Shown: positions 49,581-58,931, counted from the stretch's first letter. The stretch is 64,000 bases of DNA from Atopococcus tabaci DSM 17538 (GCF_000429585.1 NZ_AUCD01000002.1:1-64000); one strand, 5' to 3'. Made by a program: numbers and translations. The notes: a model not told the origin generated them from the sequence alone.

Positions 49581-50258
49581 ATGAAAAAACTATTTAGTTA
49601 TTTGATTACCATTGTGGTGTCCATCGTTGCGGGTTTTTGGTTGGCAGAGACCCAGATTTTAGCGGGAACTTGGGCCGGCGATGCCCTTGTCTCGATTACA
49701 CAAGCCATACCGGCCCCTGAATCGTGGCGTTCAAACTCCAACGGAACAGAAATCTACAATGCGGACGACATTTCTTCCATGTACACGCTCGACGTGATGG
49801 ACGAATCTCAAACCGCGGAAGACTCTTCTTCCGATCAGTCGGGAGAAGTGGATTATGAGTTGGTGGAACAACGGATTTTTGAGTTGTTAAATGAACTGCG
49901 CGTGGAACAAGGTCTTCCCGAATTGACGTACAATGAACAACTGAAAAAAGCCGCCGATCAACGCGCGCGGGAAACAGAAGAATTGTTTTCCCATACCCGC
50001 CCGGACGGCAGTGAAGCCTTTACCGTTTTGAAAGAACCGGAATACGAGTACACGTACCGTCTGGCAGGAGAAAACTTGGGGATGGCGACGTATGCGTTGG
50101 ACGAAGAACAGATGGCGGAGTTGTTGTTCAACGGTTGGGTTGAAAGCGAAGGCCACTACAAAAACATGGTTCACGAAGGATTTGAAGAAGTGGGCATCGG
50201 CGTGCATTACGATGGTGAAATGTTGTATGCCACCCAATTGTTCGGCACTCCTTTATAA
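49581..50258 (+). CDS. CAP/SCP-domain exported protein
   Basis: A 225-residue protein. An N-terminal hydrophobic segment (about 2-24) acts as signal or anchor. An acidic Ser-rich linker follows (about 55-92), then a CAP domain (about 95-225) with FELLNELRVEQGLPELTY, LFSHTRPDGS, RLAGENLGM and GWVESEGHYKNM. The His and Glu residues of the CAP cavity are present. Bacillus CAP proteins such as YkwD and YlbC are of uncertain function. ATG 49581 lies after GTGAGG. Confidence 0.87.
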   Translation: MKKLFSYLITIVVSIVAGFWLAETQILAGTWAGDALVSITQAIPAPESWRSNSNGTEIYNADDISSMYTLDVMDESQTAEDSSSDQSGEVDYELVEQRIFELLNELRVEQGLPELTYNEQLKKAADQRARETEELFSHTRPDGSEAFTVLKEPEYEYTYRLAGENLGMATYALDEEQMAELLFNGWVESEGHYKNMVHEGFEEVGIGVHYDGEMLYATQLFGTPL

Positions 50259-50260
50259 AG

Positions 50261-50297
50261 AAAAAAGGCACTGGAATGAAATCCAGCTGCCTTTTTT
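50261..50297 (+). terminator. Terminator after the CAP-domain gene
   Basis: AAAAAAGGCACTGGA pairs with TCCAGCTGCCTTTTTT with one bulge. Confidence 0.75.
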
Positions 50298-50324
50298 GAC
50301 ATCTTCGGATAAAAAGATGCGCTC

Positions 50325-50480
50325 TGCCACAAAGAATCGCTTTTTCAATTTTCTTTGTCGGTGATCCCGCTTCTCTTTGACAAAGAAAACTTTTTTGTTG
50401 CTTCTTTGTCAAAGAGGAGCTTTCTCCCCAACAAAGATATCCGGACCCTCCCATTCTTTGTCAATGAGAAGCTCCTTTCA
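50325..50480. repeat. Cluster of ACAAAGAA/TTCTTTGT dyads, locus B
   Basis: At least six copies of the core alternate in orientation: CCACAAAGAAT (about 50330), TTCTTTGTCGGTGA (about 50361), TTTGACAAAGAA (about 50377), TTCTTTGTCAAAGAG (about 50403), AACAAAGAT (about 50430) and TTCTTTGTCAATGAG (about 50454). Spacers are 12-25 bases. Long frames across the area are by-products of the repeats. The same core with the same GTCAGTGAG-type extension is found at 33201-33345. Confidence 0.65.
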
Positions 50481-50483
50481 AAT

Positions 50484-50517
50484 AAAAAGCGGCGCCTCGA
50501 AGCGAGGCACCGCTTTT
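50484..50517 (-). terminator. Terminator after the interrupted MFS gene
   Basis: AAAAGCGGCGCCTC pairs with GAGGCACCGCTTTT with one mismatch. Confidence 0.8.
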
Positions 50518-50747
50518 CTTTATTTTGTAGAATAAGCTGTTTTGTTTGGCATGTATTTTTGTGCATTTTTGTTGGCGAACACCCAAGAAAATCCCAACAA
50601 GAGAGACGCCACGGTCAACACCATCCAAGAGACAGTGTAGGTTCCTGTGAGGTCAGCGATGGAAGCCGCCACCAGCGATCCCAACGTCATGCCCAATTGC
50701 AGACCGCCTTGAATGTATCCGTACGCTTTCGGATAATTTTCTGTGGA

Positions 50748-50892
50748 ATGAACTACACACCGAATGAATTCGGTGGTTTCTAGGAACAACATTGCGACAG
50801 GACGTTATCCATCCCAAAAGGGCGGGTAACCGCCAGGTCGTCTTACGTGTCTATGTTACTAAGGCTCGTCCCAAGCCAATTGTTTTGTAGGA
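50748..50892 (-). ncRNA. Predicted omega (re)RNA scaffold region of TnpB
   Basis: In IS605-type elements the RNA that guides TnpB comes from the 3' part of tnpB and the right end, with the guide taken from flanking DNA. Here that scaffold would span the tnpB stop to the right-end hairpin. The guide would be the MFS sequence starting TCCACAGAAAATTATC (from 50747 leftward). The boundary and the expression are inferred. Confidence 0.45.
50758..50775. repeat. Right-end hairpin of the IS605 element
   Basis: CACCGAATGAATTCGGTG is an 18-base perfect palindrome ten bases inside the right boundary, the normal place for the TnpA-recognised right-end hairpin. Confidence 0.75.
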
Positions 50893-52026
50893 CTAACCCA
50901 CTTGAATTAATGCTTTATTTAGAATATTTCGCCCTGCATTAATATCACGGTCATGCTTTGTTTTACAGTTCGGACAAACCCATTGGCGAACACTTAGGTC
51001 ATTTTTAGGACCGGTGCGTTTTTGACAGTTCGAGCAGTCCTGACTCGTGTATTTCGGGTCTACCTTGACAAACGTTTTTCCATACCAATCGGATTTGTAT
51101 TCAAACATCGTTCGAAGTTCATACCAAGACTGATTGGCTATCGCATGGTTGTTTAACTTACTGTTCTTTTTATTAAGCATTCCTTTGATGCGTAAATCTT
51201 CAACCGCGATGAAATCATACTCTATGACGATTTTCTTTGTCGCTTTATGGAGATAATCTTGTCGACAGTTGCGTATCTTTTCGTGGTATTTAGCAACCAT
51301 TCGTTTAGATTTTTGGTAGTTCTTCGCTTCTTCTAATGGAGTCCCTTTTTCTTTCGCCAAACGCAGACGTCTAGATGCTTTTCGTTGCCATTGTTTTAAC
51401 TTTCTTTCATATTTCTTGTAAGTACGCGTTTCGACACGAGTTCCGTCTGAACCAATCATTAAGTCCGATTGCCCCATATCTAGTCCTATTTGCTTACCTA
51501 TCTTATCTAATACTTGGCTTTCGCTTTCAACTAAGACAGATGCTTTGTAATAACCAGAAGGGGTACGGGTGATTGTTACTTGCTTTATTTTATCGAACGA
51601 AACATTATCGGACCATCGAGCTTTCATCCAACCAATCTTCGGAAGTTTGATGGCGTTCTTTTTCAACTCGATATTCTTATTGTTTTTGACTGTAAAAGAT
51701 GGTGTTGCCTTTTTCTTCGATTTGAAACGTGGATGTCTGCGTGCTTTTTTGAAAAACTCAACAAAAGAACCATGAAGCGTTTCGCATACGAACTGTAGAC
51801 TGGTCGATTCGCTTTTTTTAAGAAACTCATATTCTTTTTTCATTGTTGGGAGAAGTGAACTTAAGTCATATTTTCCCAAAGCCGGCAGATTCGGATTGTT
51901 CTGGTAGCGTGTGTTCCACATGTTCAACATTTGGTTCCAGACAAAACGGGCATTGCCGATATTTTGTTCGAGGAATTGAATCTGTTCCTGATTCGGATAT
52001 ATCTTTATTTTAATTCCTTTTAACAT
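50893..52026 (-). CDS. tnpB: TnpB RNA-guided endonuclease
   Basis: TnpB is the compact Cas12 ancestor that cuts DNA matching its guide RNA and favours retention of the element. The 377 residues have an OrfB N-terminal domain (MLKGIKIKIYPNQEQ, NARFVWNQML) and a split RuvC nuclease. The catalytic residues are D183 (IGLDMGQ), E276 (AVEDL) and D361 (HDRDINAG). The zinc finger is C331, C334, C351 and C354. All key residues are present, so it should be active. It points away from tnpA. Confidence 0.93.
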   Translation of the reverse strand: MLKGIKIKIYPNQEQIQFLEQNIGNARFVWNQMLNMWNTRYQNNPNLPALGKYDLSSLLPTMKKEYEFLKKSESTSLQFVCETLHGSFVEFFKKARRHPRFKSKKKATPSFTVKNNKNIELKKNAIKLPKIGWMKARWSDNVSFDKIKQVTITRTPSGYYKASVLVESESQVLDKIGKQIGLDMGQSDLMIGSDGTRVETRTYKKYERKLKQWQRKASRRLRLAKEKGTPLEEAKNYQKSKRMVAKYHEKIRNCRQDYLHKATKKIVIEYDFIAVEDLRIKGMLNKKNSKLNNHAIANQSWYELRTMFEYKSDWYGKTFVKVDPKYTSQDCSNCQKRTGPKNDLSVRQWVCPNCKTKHDRDINAGRNILNKALIQVG

Positions 52027-52122
52027 TGTCTTTTCACCTCCCTTGTCTAGTTATATATTAACATACATGGTTTGATTAAACAAACAAACAATGCTAGTAT
52101 ATAAGTAATAGGAGGTACTTAT

Positions 52123-52560
52123 ATGGTGGTTAAAACACAGACAAATGTTTATGAAACGCATTATCATTTTGTGTTTGTAACGAAATACAGAAAAGAAATT
52201 TTTACAACCGATGAAAAAAGACAACACATGATTTCAATCATGAAAGAAATATCAAAAAATCATGATTTTGAAATTGAACAAATAGAAGTGGTCGAGGACC
52301 ATGTACATTTAATGGTTACATTCAAGCCGAAATATTCAATCACAGAAATTGTAAAAAAACTAAAGGGTAGTTCTGCTAGGAAGTGGTTTTTGGATTATCC
52401 GGAAACAAAAAAAGAGTTATGGGGAGGTCATTTATGGACAAACTCTTATTACGCTGGAACTCTTGGGAACGTGTCAAAGAATCATGTTAAAAAATATATT
52501 GAAAATCAATTAACGGAATATAACGATGGGCGTCCGAGACGTGATTCATCCTACGATTGA
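52123..52560 (+). CDS. tnpA: TnpA Y1 HUH transposase
   Basis: A single-strand transposase of the IS200/IS605 family that cuts at the hairpin ends and joins via a tyrosine. The 145 residues include the HUH motif EDHVHLMV (H60, H62) and the nucleophile Y125 in KKYIENQL. LWTNSYYAGTLGNVS is also family-typical. AGGAGGT precedes the ATG. The coding region runs into the left-end hairpin. It appears intact. Confidence 0.93.
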   Translation: MVVKTQTNVYETHYHFVFVTKYRKEIFTTDEKRQHMISIMKEISKNHDFEIEQIEVVEDHVHLMVTFKPKYSITEIVKKLKGSSARKWFLDYPETKKELWGGHLWTNSYYAGTLGNVSKNHVKKYIENQLTEYNDGRPRRDSSYD

Positions 52561-52586
52561 AATCGTAGGTTTTCTCACTGACGCCC
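52528..52586. repeat. Left-end nested hairpin of the IS605 element
   Basis: CCTACGATTGAAATCGTAGG (52550-52569) is a perfect hairpin. It is enclosed by GGGCGTC (52528-52534) and GACGCCC (52580-52586). Such structures are recognised by TnpA as single-stranded ends. The cut would fall after TTTAT just outside. Confidence 0.75.
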
Positions 52587-53796
52587 TTTATAAATGGACG
52601 AAGTGATAAGCGGCGGCAGGACGGTGCCGACTGCGTTGCCCAATCCAAAGAAGAGAGCCATGACGAACGCAAACATCACATTTCCGGCAAACAACATGGA
52701 AATGTAGGCCAACGCCAACAAAACGGCACAATAAATGGTACTGACAATGACTCCGAAACGGTCTGTCAATTGCCGAGAATAACCTTTCCCGCAATACCGA
52801 TAGCCGAATAGAGAGACACGATGGTCACCGCGGTTCCTGCACCGTGCACATTTTGAAGCACCGGCGGAAACTGACCGAATCCACCATTGTTCATGATACC
52901 CGCAAACACTCCACCGACAATCAACAAGATGAAGAACGGCTTGGTCATTGTTTCGCTTACAGACATTGGAACGCCTTGCGTTTGTTCTTGGTTTTCTCCG
53001 CTCTTTTGGGCGCCTGCGGGAAGGTCGGATGCCTCTTCCACACCGTATGGTTTTAACCCAATGTCTTCTGGACGCGGTTTAAACACGAACATGACCACGA
53101 ACAATCCGACCGCCAACATGACTGTCCCGTAAACCAAATACGTTTGGCGCCAGCCGATGGACTCAATCAACCCGGTCAACAGTGGGCTCAAGATGGCTCC
53201 GCCAAATCCTAAACCGGTCAGCGCAAGACTCATCGCCAACCCTCGTTTTTTGACAAACCAGTTGTTGATCAAAATCCCTGTTGGAATGATGATGCAAGCG
53301 GTGTTTCCTATACCAATCAACAATGACAAGAAATAAATCACCCAGATGTTTGGAGCCAGTCCATACCCTGCATACCCCAAAGCGTAGAGAAGGACACCGA
53401 TGACAAAGGTGCGTTTGAAGTTGCCGTATGCCAGTTTTTGCGAAATGAACGGCGACAAGAAGATGCCTACTCCCAATACGATGGAATTCGTAAGAGCAAA
53501 TTGGCTGTTGCTGATGCCAAACTCCGCTGTCACGGAGGATTGGAAGATGTTGGCCACCGCTACCGCAGCCGGCCCCGTTGTTCCCAAGACAATGATGGCC
53601 CCTAAAACAATCCACCAATCATAAAATATTTTTTTCTTTTCCATAAAAAACTCCTTTTGGCGTCGTTTAGAAACCGATTTAGTTATTCCTGTTTTCCTGT
53701 CTTTGCGCTGCTTCCTATACTCTATACAGACTTCTTTACAGGAAAAGAAGCTGTCAGTCTTGTCAGACAAACAGCCTCTTTCCAACGTGCACTCGT

Positions 53797-55055
53797 CTAT
53801 GCGATGTAAGCCCGCGCGTTGCGGTAAGAACCTCCCCATGCGAATGCGACCACAACGCGGCAATGGCTATCCACGATACATTGTAAGACCCCGTCAAATC
53901 CGCAATCCCTGCTGCAAACAGTGATCCCACGGTCATCCCCAGCTGGACGCCGCTTGGAACGTATCCGTAAACTTTTGGATACTGTTCTGCAGAATACACC
54001 GATGACGTCATCAACGGCGGCAATACCGTTCCGATGGCGTTCCCCAATCCAAACAAAACTGCGGACACAAATGCCACCGCAAGATTTCCGGCAAACATCA
54101 TCAAGACATACGATAAAGCCAACAGGATGCAGGAATAGAGGATACTGACAATAATGCCGAAGCGGTCATTGAGATTCCCCAGGATCAATTTTCCAACAAT
54201 CCCGACAGCAGAATAAACAGAAATGATCATTGCTGCCACGGTTGCGCCGTGCAACTCGGTCAACACAGGTGGAAATTGGCCTAATCCACCATTATTGGTG
54301 ATTCCCACCAAGACAGACCCTGCGACCAGCAGTACGAAGAAAGGTTTCTTCATTGACTCAGAGACAGACATACGAACCGCTTGGACTTGCTGCATTTCGC
54401 CTTCATCGTCTTCATTGCGTTCACGAGCTTGGCCAAGGTCATCCGTTGCTGTCCCGTATGCTTTCAATTGCATGTCTTCAGGGTTCACTTTATATACAAA
54501 CAATACAATCGGCAGGACAACCGCCAACATGATGAGCCCATAGACCACATACGTCATACGCCAACCGACATTTTCGATGAGGGTTGTCACTAATTGGCTG
54601 AAGACCACTCCGCCGATACCCAATCCGGTGAGGGCTAAACTCAATGCCAGTCCACGTTTTTTAACGAACCATTTGTTGATCAACATAGTGGTCGGGATGA
54701 AAGTGGTGCTCATGTATCCATATCCAACCAACAAAGATAGAAGATAAAATACATAAATATTTGATGTGAAGGCATACCCGATATACGCCAGGGCATAAAC
54801 CAACACACTGATTGCATAAATGCGGTTAAAGTTGCCTGTGGCAAACTTCTGTGAAATAAATGGAGACAAAAAAATCCCCACACCTAAAACGAGGGAATGG
54901 CTGATGGCAAACTGACTGTTGCTGATGCCAAATTCTGCCGTTACAGGAGCTTGATAAAGATTTGCCACTGCTACAGAAGCCGAACCCATCACAGCCAAAA
55001 TAATCGCTGCGCCTGCCACAATCCACCAACTGTAAAAAACTTTTCCTTTACCTAA
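53797..55055 (-). pseudogene. MFS transporter, tandem paralogue, frame broken near the 3' end
   Basis: A paralogue of the interrupted MFS gene with the same twelve-helix layout (NNGGLGQFPPVL, MTSSVYSAEQYPKVYGY). After WIAIAAL the frame drifts; adding one base near 53850 gives VAFAWGGSYRNARAYIA and a stop at 53797. Without it the frame reads on to 53763. The start is also unclear. The conserved KVFYSWWIVAGAA begins before the first GTG, an RBS-like AAAGGGG lies at 55063-55069, and no ATG, GTG or TTG is in frame. It may be inactive or mis-sequenced. Confidence 0.65.
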
Positions 55056-55130
55056 TTTCTCTTCCCCTTTCGAATATTAACCTTCAAGTTATGGCATATG
55101 AAAAACGCTTTCGTCAACACTATTTTCAGA

Positions 55131-55172
55131 AAAAACCTATAGCCGCACGGATACACGTGCAACTATAGGTTC
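55131..55172 (-). terminator. Terminator after pepF (second copy)
   Basis: CCTATAGTTGCACG pairs with CGTGCGGCTATAGG with two mismatches and is followed, reading left, by TTTTTTC. Confidence 0.75.
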
Positions 55173-55198
55173 TTCAGCGTCTTTTTATTTCAATAGGT

Positions 55199-57007
55199 TC
55201 AGGAAATTTGGGCGCTCAACTCAATAATTTTATCAACGGATTTATCCAAATAATGGATAGTGTCAGACAACGGTTTATCTGTCGTAATATCCACACCGGC
55301 CACTTTTGCAGCTTCGACAGGAATCAATTCGCCTCCCAGTGCAAGGAACTCATGCCAGTTGTCCACCATGGACGGCCCTTCTTCTTTCATTTTCAAGAAT
55401 GCCTGTGTGGCGATGGTTAATCCTGCTGAATACGTGTATGGATATAAACCCATGTAGTAGTGGATTTGACGCATCCATGTGAGCTCGGCTCCAGGATTGA
55501 TTTCCACTGCGTCTCCCCAAAACTGTTCCAGGACGCTGCGTTTGATCTCACTCAATTTGGCGGCATCAAATCCTTTCCCGGCATCCACCAGTTTGTAGAC
55601 CTCCCGCTGATAGGCCGCTTCCAACAAGTGGGTCACGAAGTTGTGGAAATACGTTTTGGAAATCATTTTGCTCAACACCGACCGCTCCATGCGTGGATCT
55701 TCGGTATGTTTCTTCAAGTAATCCGTCAACAGCAATTCGTGGAAAGTCGATGGCGCTTCGATCAAATACAACGATGGACGGGATGCAAGAAGCGAGCGAT
55801 TGGCGTTGGACAATAACCCTTGCCCTGCATGCCCCAATTCGTGCAGCAAGGTGTATGCGTCCGACAGTTGATTGGTCCATGAAACCAAGATATACGGGTG
55901 TTTCTCGTATGTCGTGGAGCAAAATGCACCTGAGCGTTTGCCTTTGTTTTGCGGGAAATCAATCCAGCGCTCGGGATAGGCACGCAAAATCATGTCGACA
56001 TATTCCTGTCCCAACGGCTGCAAGGTTTCTTTGACCAAGTCTTTTGATTCTTCAATGGTGATGGTCGGAGAATACTCCGGGTCCAGGTCGATTTTCAAAT
56101 CAGCATACGTCATTTTGTCCAAGCCGTTGAGTTCTTTGACGTGGGTGATGAACTTGCGCATCACCGGCGCAAAGTCGTTCATCAACGTGTCAATCTGCCG
56201 GTCATACAGCTCACGGTCCACTTCTTGATCCATCAATAGATAATCAAACACGGAATCAAACCCGCGCATTGTGGCCATTGTTTTTTCTTTTTGGACTTGC
56301 GTGTAGTAAGCGGACGCCACCACATTCTGGTATTTTTCCAACACTTGCGAGAACTGGTCGAAGGCCGCCCGACGCACTTCAGTGTCCGGATGGTACATAT
56401 AAACCTCTTCGTACAATACAAAACTCAACGGGTATTCTTTTCCGTTGGCTGTGAACGTGCCAAAATCCATGTCATTGGACCGGGCCTGCTCAAATATTTG
56501 CTGCGGCGCACCGAAGACCGGACTTAATTGGGCAAGAGCTTTTTCCACTTCCGGTTCCAATTGTACAGCTTTTTGTTTCTTGACACGGCGGATAAACGCA
56601 GCGTATTCCGGTGCCTGTTGAGCCACTTCATCCAGCACCGCTTCTTCGTTTGCCGTTAATTGGGAATCAAAGAAACTGAGTTTGGCACTGACGCCTGCCA
56701 GCACATTCCGTATGTAACGCGCCCGTTCCATCGCTTCCCCATCGGTGATGTCCGTGTTTGTCGGCAGGGTAGCGTATTGACCGATCCACGTTGCCAATTT
56801 CCGGATTTGTTCATAGTCTTTGATCGCTTCAATCATGCTGGCCGCATCTTTGATGTTGCCGTCATATTGTTGAGTGAAGGTGTCTGCTTTGGCCTGCAGC
56901 TCTTGGACTGTTTCTTCAAACTCTCTTTTGTTCTCAAACAACGCAGTCAAATCCCACGTGAGCGCTTCTGTGACTTCTGATCGGTGTTTCATCGCTTGTG
57001 CTTCCAT
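55199..57007 (-). CDS. pepF: Oligoendopeptidase F (copy 2)
   Basis: A 602-residue M3 zinc peptidase closely related to copy 1 at 40204-42006. The zinc motif HELGH is at 389-393 and EAPSTFHELLL follows. Large blocks, such as the region around FLKMKEEG and MRQIHYYMGLYPYTYSAGLTIATQ, are nearly identical to copy 1. The ATG follows GAAGGAAATGAG. Two cytosolic PepF copies suggest duplicated peptide-use capacity rather than a new function. Confidence 0.94.
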   Translation of the reverse strand: MEAQAMKHRSEVTEALTWDLTALFENKREFEETVQELQAKADTFTQQYDGNIKDAASMIEAIKDYEQIRKLATWIGQYATLPTNTDITDGEAMERARYIRNVLAGVSAKLSFFDSQLTANEEAVLDEVAQQAPEYAAFIRRVKKQKAVQLEPEVEKALAQLSPVFGAPQQIFEQARSNDMDFGTFTANGKEYPLSFVLYEEVYMYHPDTEVRRAAFDQFSQVLEKYQNVVASAYYTQVQKEKTMATMRGFDSVFDYLLMDQEVDRELYDRQIDTLMNDFAPVMRKFITHVKELNGLDKMTYADLKIDLDPEYSPTITIEESKDLVKETLQPLGQEYVDMILRAYPERWIDFPQNKGKRSGAFCSTTYEKHPYILVSWTNQLSDAYTLLHELGHAGQGLLSNANRSLLASRPSLYLIEAPSTFHELLLTDYLKKHTEDPRMERSVLSKMISKTYFHNFVTHLLEAAYQREVYKLVDAGKGFDAAKLSEIKRSVLEQFWGDAVEINPGAELTWMRQIHYYMGLYPYTYSAGLTIATQAFLKMKEEGPSMVDNWHEFLALGGELIPVEAAKVAGVDITTDKPLSDTIHYLDKSVDKIIELSAQIS

Positions 57008-57153
57008 CTCATTTCCTTCTTTCTCCTGGTTTATTCATCAGTTTCTAATAATTTATTCACCAGTATAACACAATAGAGAGTACCTGAAGCAAAAAACTCT
57101 GAATTTTTGATGACTTTCACTAAAAAGCGGCTGGCCAATCTACCCACAAAAAA

Positions 57154-57179
57154 GAAACGTTCCGTATACGAAACGTTTC
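57154..57179 (-). terminator. Terminator after the LLM oxidoreductase gene
   Basis: GAAACGTTTCG pairs with a CGGAACGTTTC arm around a TATA centre, then TTTTTTG reading left. Confidence 0.8.
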
Positions 57180-57188
57180 CGATGTGTT

Positions 57189-58196
57189 TCAATCCAGTTC
57201 CATTTCATCCGCCAGTAGTCGGATGGCTTGTTTGCGTTTTTCAATGGAATAAACATTGGGCACTATCAAGAGTTCGTCCGCATTGTACCGAGCTTGCAGT
57301 TCTTCCAACTGCTGTTTGACGGAGGCGGCGTCTCCGATCAGCACTTTTTTTCGATTCTCGCGGATCAGTTCTTTTTCTTCATCTGAATAGTCCACTTGAC
57401 AGGCTTTTTCCGGTGCAGGCATGTAGTATGCGGCCCGTTTGCGGCTGCCGGAAGACAAATACCACAAGTCGAATGCTTGTGCCATTTCTTCCGCTTCTTC
57501 TTCCGTTTCGCCGACAACCACAAAAACCGCAACAATGACATGCGGCTTGTCGCTTAACTTACTCGGCTGGAACTGCTCGCGGTAGGACCGGGCTGCTTCC
57601 ACACCGGTGTTTTCGTCTGGACGGATAAAATGTGCATACACAAGTCCCGCGCCCACTTCTGCGGCCATCCCTGTGTTCCGCTGGCTTGCCGCCAATAAGT
57701 ACATTTCAGGAGTGGTTTCGATGATCGGGGCAGCCCGCTTGCTTTTGTATTTGTGCCCTTTCGGCAGGGTATCGGACAAAAACCCCGCCAAATCTTTGAA
57801 TTGCTGCTGATAATCCGGTTTTTCTGTTTTCCCTTCATTTAATGCCTGGTAAACCAACTTGTCGCCGCCGGGGGAATTTCCGATTCCGGCATCGATCCTC
57901 CCGGGATACAAAGCTTCCATCATTTTGAACCATTCCGCTACTTTGTAGGCCGAATAGTTCGGCAGCATCACGCCGCCGGAACCGATACGGATGCGTTCCG
58001 TGCGGCCCGCCAAATGGGTCATCAAAATTTCCGGTGCGCTGACGGCCAATACCGGCACGTTATGGTGCTCGGCTACCCAAAAGCGGTGATATCCCAGCCG
58101 ATCCGCCAATTGTGCCAATTCGGTTGTGGCCCAAAAGGCATCGTGTGCCGTCATGCCTTCGTCTTTCGCCGCATAATCCAAAATACTTACTTTCAC
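57189..58196 (-). CDS. LLM class flavin-dependent oxidoreductase
   Basis: A 335-residue luciferase-like monooxygenase. The TIM-barrel signature includes ADRLGYHRFWVAEHHNVP, RIRIGSGGVMLPNYSAYKVAEWF and GRIDAGIGNSPGGD, typical of the YtmO/YwcH group of FMN/FMNH2-dependent enzymes. The substrate is unknown; some relatives act on organosulfur compounds. It starts 24 bases after alsD ends, so the two may share a transcript. Confidence 0.88.
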   Translation of the reverse strand: MKVSILDYAAKDEGMTAHDAFWATTELAQLADRLGYHRFWVAEHHNVPVLAVSAPEILMTHLAGRTERIRIGSGGVMLPNYSAYKVAEWFKMMEALYPGRIDAGIGNSPGGDKLVYQALNEGKTEKPDYQQQFKDLAGFLSDTLPKGHKYKSKRAAPIIETTPEMYLLAASQRNTGMAAEVGAGLVYAHFIRPDENTGVEAARSYREQFQPSKLSDKPHVIVAVFVVVGETEEEAEEMAQAFDLWYLSSGSRKRAAYYMPAPEKACQVDYSDEEKELIRENRKKVLIGDAASVKQQLEELQARYNADELLIVPNVYSIEKRKQAIRLLADEMELD

Positions 58197-58220
58197 TCTT
58201 CCATCGTCCCCTTTCTGCCT

Positions 58221-58931
58221 TTAATTCTCTGCTTCCTCAATTTTCTCATTCAGGTACTCACTTTCTATTTCTGCGTACAAAAATGCGTCGTTTTCAACCG
58301 GGAAATGCTGTTCCACTGTTTCAATTGTCTGCCACTCGGCCGTCCCGTCTTCCAATATAAAATCCAAAACATGGCCGCCGAAATCCACCCCTCGACTCAA
58401 AAAATGCCAATGGAATCCAGGTGCCGCCATTCCACTGAAAAGTTCCGGGGCATAAAACCCGATCAATGTGCCTTCCACCGGCCCACGGGTGAATTCCGTC
58501 TGGCTCTGTGTCACTTCCACCAACTTGGGGTAAGGCGGTTCTTGTTTGGCGACCGAACGGCACTGTACCTTGGCAAATGTTCCAGAAATGCGGACCGCTT
58601 GGAAGGTGTTCAAACTGGAAAAGCGGTCTTGCAGCCGCTTCGTCAGGCGCTCCATCGAAGTTTCCTCGGTGATTTCCACCGTGTTTTCCGTTTCAAAAAA
58701 AGTGACTGCTGCATACGGGGTACGTTCCTTTCCATCAAGCTGCTGCACAGCCCCGTTCACTCCGACTTGATACGCCCGTCCTTTCAAGACAATCAGTTCA
58801 CCGTCAAGTCCGTGAACCGTTCCAATTCCGGTATCCCCTTGTTTCAGAAGGTCTTCTATGGTCATGGTTCCTTCAAAGCACCCTGCCATCAGTGCTCCCA
58901 GCGTGCTGTGTTGATACAATCTGCACGTCAT
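58221..58931 (-). CDS. alsD: Acetolactate decarboxylase
   Basis: The enzyme converts 2-acetolactate to acetoin. The 236 residues match AlsD/BudA: LYQHSTLGALMAGCFEG, GTVHGLDGELIVL, and the zinc-binding HWHFLSRGVDFGGH (H174, H176, H187). No alsS acetolactate synthase or alsR lies nearby. GGAGGAG precedes the ATG. It points to mixed-acid/acetoin metabolism. Confidence 0.93.
   Translation of the reverse strand: MTCRLYQHSTLGALMAGCFEGTMTIEDLLKQGDTGIGTVHGLDGELIVLKGRAYQVGVNGAVQQLDGKERTPYAAVTFFETENTVEITEETSMERLTKRLQDRFSSLNTFQAVRISGTFAKVQCRSVAKQEPPYPKLVEVTQSQTEFTRGPVEGTLIGFYAPELFSGMAAPGFHWHFLSRGVDFGGHVLDFILEDGTAEWQTIETVEQHFPVENDAFLYAEIESEYLNEKIEEAEN

Larger units (their letters stand above)
50748..52589 (-). 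mobile_element. IS200/IS605-family element, tnpA and tnpB divergent
   Basis: The 1842-bp element carries intact tnpA (plus) and tnpB (minus). Both ends are subterminal hairpins rather than inverted repeats: 50758-50775 (right end) and 52550-52569 (left end). No target duplication is present. In the element's own orientation the left end abuts TTTAT (52590-52594 on the plus strand as ATAAA), the likely target pentanucleotide. Two bases (AT) are shared at both junctions, so the exact cut is uncertain by that much. The flanks join to an uninterrupted reading frame. Confidence 0.9.
50520..53644 (-). pseudogene. MFS transporter (oxalate:formate antiporter-like), split by IS605 element and a frameshift
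   Basis: The gene runs left from ATG 53644 (RBS AAAAGGAG) through TM1 FYDWWIVLGAIIVLG and NNGGFGQFPPVL. At 52766-52770 a one-base loss separates GKVILGN from TDRFGVIVS. It continues to TSSIY at 52590, is interrupted by the 1842-bp IS, and resumes at 50747 with STENYPKAYGYIQGG to the stop at 50520. Removing the IS and adding one base restores a twelve-helix MFS protein of about 410 residues. The joined TSSIY-STENYPK matches TSSVYSAEQYPK in the tandem paralogue. Likely non-functional. Confidence 0.85.

Noticed and set aside
50345-50783. Open frames on both strands across the dyad cluster
   Set aside because: The peptides repeat because the DNA repeats, and the frames run through terminators and into the MFS remnant.
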